A stretch of 23,954 nucleotides of DNA. It comes from Spirochaetia bacterium. Its GTDB lineage: Bacteria > Spirochaetota > Spirochaetia > Treponematales > Breznakiellaceae. Positions 21,889 through 23,954 of this stretch are shown piece by piece. Position 1 is the first letter of the stretch, and each line of letters opens with the position of its first letter. The notes below the pieces were generated by a model that was not told where the DNA came from, did not search any database, and saw nothing but the letters and a program-made list of their open reading frames with translations. The stretch lies in contig BOBI01000017.1 in assembly GCA_026002305.1 (NCBI GenBank), forward strand, positions 1 to 23,954, given 5' to 3'. Made by a program: the position numbers and the translations under genes.

Positions 21889-22992
21889 TCATTTTACGCT
21901 TTTTGCGATACCCGTAAGGGTGCCGTTAGAAAGCTTTAAAAGGCCCCAAACACCCGTTGATTCCTGCCCCAAACGCCAAAAACCTACAGATTGAACACCC
22001 TGCTTACGGTACATATCCATTCGCGTGGATATTGAATAATCATCTTCGTAATAAACCGTTACACGGACGGTAACATCATATTCAAATGTTGGAATACCGT
22101 TTACACGCCGTACATTTTCTATACTATTTTCTTCTATAATCCGCTGTGAAGTTGAATTTTTAAGCCCGCGCGATGTACTTTTATCGCCCCAGGCTCTACC
22201 GTAAAATGGAATTCCCATAATAAGTTTTTCGCTGCCTATTGATTGCAAACAGTACGAAGCTACCGTCTTGCACCAATTCATCGAAGCAACAGGCCCCGGC
22301 TTGCTCGTTGACCAATGCTCATCATACGCCATAACAAAAACCCTGTCGGCAATTTCCGCGATACGTTTATAATTGTATGTTCCGCCAGCGCGTGTGCGCG
22401 CCGGTACACAAACCGTAAACATTTTTTTACCAAGCCCCGCTTTTAAATCCTGCAGGAATGAAAGATAATTATCCGCATCGCGCGACGGAATAAGCTCAAA
22501 ATCCATATTAAGCCCGTCGTAGGCCGCCGCCGCCGCTATAAGCTCTGAAAGAAGTGTTTGCCGCGCGCGGCTACCCGGCTCCAAAACAAAATGCGTTAAA
22601 CCCGCGCCGTTACACGCGGCTGAAACATGGACACGTCCGGAAAAATTCCCTACTTTTTTTCTCTGCGGTACATCAACCAAATGCCCGTAACGGTCCACTT
22701 CCGCGGCAAAATAAACCACATCGGAAATAGCGTAGTTGGATTTAAGCGCGCTCTCTTCGCCGCTTACCAAATATGCCCAGACCTCTTTAAATGTTGAAAC
22801 CGGTAAATCCTCCAAATTTGGAGGAATATCCACGAATTCATATATGTCCTCGTTTTCCACAACCTGACTGCCGTCCGCGCCCAAATCCGGAGGCAACTCA
22901 CCCCCAATATCCCGCACCGCAGCGGAACGGCAGGTACAGAGAGGTAAAACAGACACAAGTAAAAAAATAATTTTTATATGGTTAGAAAACAT
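21889..22992 (-). CDS. Glycoside hydrolase family 18-like lipoprotein
   Basis: The 367-residue protein has a leader with a relaxed lipobox (LCTC, C21), an acidic linker (about 28-65), and a GH18 TIM-barrel-like domain. YDGLNMDFE (158-166) is the DGxDxDxE-type active-site strand with catalytic Glu 166; MAYDEHW (221-227) is the conserved M-x-Y-D strand; IMGIPFYGRAWG (258-269) follows. This resembles the YaaH/spore-lytic branch of GH18, which acts on peptidoglycan or chitin-like N-acetylglucosamine chains. In the motif one Asp is Asn (LNMDFE), as in several YaaH relatives. It acts outside the inner membrane. Its ATG overlaps the obg stop by 11 bases and has no good Shine-Dalgarno, so it may be translated by coupling. 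Confidence 0.85.
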   Translation of the reverse strand: MFSNHIKIIFLLVSVLPLCTCRSAAVRDIGGELPPDLGADGSQVVENEDIYEFVDIPPNLEDLPVSTFKEVWAYLVSGEESALKSNYAISDVVYFAAEVDRYGHLVDVPQRKKVGNFSGRVHVSAACNGAGLTHFVLEPGSRARQTLLSELIAAAAAYDGLNMDFELIPSRDADNYLSFLQDLKAGLGKKMFTVCVPARTRAGGTYNYKRIAEIADRVFVMAYDEHWSTSKPGPVASMNWCKTVASYCLQSIGSEKLIMGIPFYGRAWGDKSTSRGLKNSTSQRIIEENSIENVRRVNGIPTFEYDVTVRVTVYYEDDYSISTRMDMYRKQGVQSVGFWRLGQESTGVWGLLKLSNGTLTGIAKSVK

Positions 22993-23954
22993 TTGTTGAT
23001 CTTAACAAGGACAATTCCCCATTGCAAGGCGCGGTCAGCTCCAAAAACATATTTCGTAGCTCTTTTATACCCTGACCTGAAAAAACTGAAATGCCCGTAA
23101 CGGTTTCGCCGTTTAACCTTTCCCTCAATTCCTCAAGGCGGCAGGCGGTTTCCTCTAAATCGAGTTTTGTGCCGATAACCACACGTTTCTTGACCGCAAG
23201 GTCTGCCGAAAAACTTTCCAGCTCTGCGCGTAGGATGTCAAAAGCTTCCAAATAGTTGTCCTGCGACAGGTCAATTAAGAATGCCAGCGCCGCGGTGCGC
23301 GAAATATGTTTTAAAAATCTTATACCAAGCCCCACCCCTTCCGATGCGCCCTCCAAGAGGCCCGGAATATCCGCCAAAATGATGTCGCGATCATCGGTGT
23401 GCAGCACGCCTAGGTTTGGAATTTTGGTGGTGAATGGGTATGGGGCAATTTTCGGGCGGGCATTTGTAAAGTTTTCCAGCAGGGACGATTTTCCGGCATT
23501 TGGAAAGCCTACAAACCCTATATCCGCCATAATTTGCAATTCCACACCTATACGCCGCGTATCGCCCGCCTTACCCGGTAACGCCCGCCTGGGCGCCTGA
23601 TTCACCGAGGATTTAAAGTGGATGTTGCCCCAACCGCCGTTTCCGCCCTTTAAGAACAAAAAGTCGGCTATGTCTTTGCCAAAATCGTGGATTATTTCTC
23701 CTGTCCCGGTATCTTTTAGAACCGTGCCGGGGGGTAAAGGAATGATAATATCGGCGCCACCGGCGCCATAGCGGGCGCTGCCCTCGCCGTCGCGGCCATT
23801 TTCGGCTTTAAACGCCGTTTTATAACGTAGGTGGGTTAATGTCCGCAGATTATTGCGGACGGTAAAGACAACATCGCCGCCTTTGCCGCCGTCGCCGCCT
23901 GCAGGACCGCCGTTTGGTACGTATTTTTCACGCCGGAACGCGATACAGCCATTG
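22982..23954 (-). CDS. obg: GTPase Obg (5' end outside window)
   Basis: About 323 residues are visible and the frame is open to the window edge. The first visible codons read NGCIAFRREKYVPNGGPAGG, the glycine-rich Obg fold, so only about 18-25 N-terminal residues are missing. The Obg domain runs on with AENGRDGEGSARYGAGGADI and the KGGNGGWGN segment. The G domain has G1 GFPNAGKSSLL, G3 DIPGLLEGA and G4 as TKLD in place of the usual NKxD. It ends soon after the G domain with no C-terminal OCT extension. Known role: 50S ribosome assembly and stress control. A TTG at 23659 inside the frame is not the start. Genes rplU-rpmA are often upstream but are not visible here. Confidence 0.95.
   Translation of the reverse strand, partial: NGCIAFRREKYVPNGGPAGGDGGKGGDVVFTVRNNLRTLTHLRYKTAFKAENGRDGEGSARYGAGGADIIIPLPPGTVLKDTGTGEIIHDFGKDIADFLFLKGGNGGWGNIHFKSSVNQAPRRALPGKAGDTRRIGVELQIMADIGFVGFPNAGKSSLLENFTNARPKIAPYPFTTKIPNLGVLHTDDRDIILADIPGLLEGASEGVGLGIRFLKHISRTAALAFLIDLSQDNYLEAFDILRAELESFSADLAVKKRVVIGTKLDLEETACRLEELRERLNGETVTGISVFSGQGIKELRNMFLELTAPCNGELSLLRSTNVF

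Noticed and set aside
1..23954. CRISPR array, tRNA or rRNA genes
   Set aside because: No regularly spaced direct repeats, tRNA cloverleaf ends or rRNA-like conserved stretches were noticed on either strand; this was by eye only.

Overview
The window looks like chromosomal DNA of a spirochaete, most likely a Treponema of the termite-gut or free-living type. This is inferred from gene content and not from any marker gene. The signs are paralogous Bmp/Med-type lipoproteins, large CACHE hybrid histidine kinases, a methyl-accepting chemotaxis protein, several lipoproteins with relaxed lipoboxes, and dispersed short palindromic repeats. Base composition is mixed, except that the first 600 bases are clearly AT-rich. 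Nearly all genes lie on the minus strand; the plus-strand genes (a phosphoribosyltransferase, a pyrG fragment and hicBA) look like later arrivals or debris.

Layout. 1-1470 is a scrambled accessory zone: an AT-rich uracil-phosphoribosyltransferase-like gene, a 29-codon 5' fragment of CTP synthase (pyrG), and an orphan UPF0175 antitoxin-like gene. 1473-2934 is a two-gene unit: a PD-(D/E)XK (DUF3782-type) protein overlapping a multi-pass membrane protein. 3061-5166 holds a six-TM chemotaxis transducer and, just upstream, an internally deleted remnant of another transducer. 5424-13431 is the most interesting block. In transcription order on the minus strand it has two Bmp/Med lipoproteins, a divergent hicBA toxin-antitoxin pair sitting on the apparent tail of a third bmp gene, a CACHE hybrid kinase whose Hpt domain has decayed to a 44-residue stub, and a second CACHE hybrid kinase that keeps its Hpt. 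13432-13972 is a repeat-rich intergenic gap. 13973-15859 is htpG. 15860-16444 is a second gap with direct repeats. 16445-18701 is a compact run: PHP phosphatase, lipoprotein, trmB. 18764-21762 has a large beta-helix-like surface lipoprotein and a small exported protein with an intrinsic terminator. 21889-23954 has a GH18-like lipoprotein overlapping the end of obg, which runs off the right edge.

How the parts fit. No ABC permease or ATPase accompanies the Bmp lipoproteins, while two CACHE hybrid kinases are co-oriented downstream. I therefore infer a ligand-capture plus phosphorelay signalling unit rather than an uptake system. The surviving Hpt of the distal kinase could serve both kinases; no DNA-binding output regulator is in the window. 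The block has been remodelled by duplication, hicBA insertion, Hpt loss, and a short palindromic repeat that became part of the signal-peptide coding region of one lipoprotein.

At least two short dispersed repeat families are visible. One has a core of about 20 bases beside a variable hairpin (around 1439, 13669, 13747 and 21831). The other is built on ACCACnGACC (5289 and 12213). Functional names rest on motifs read by eye; no searches were run.
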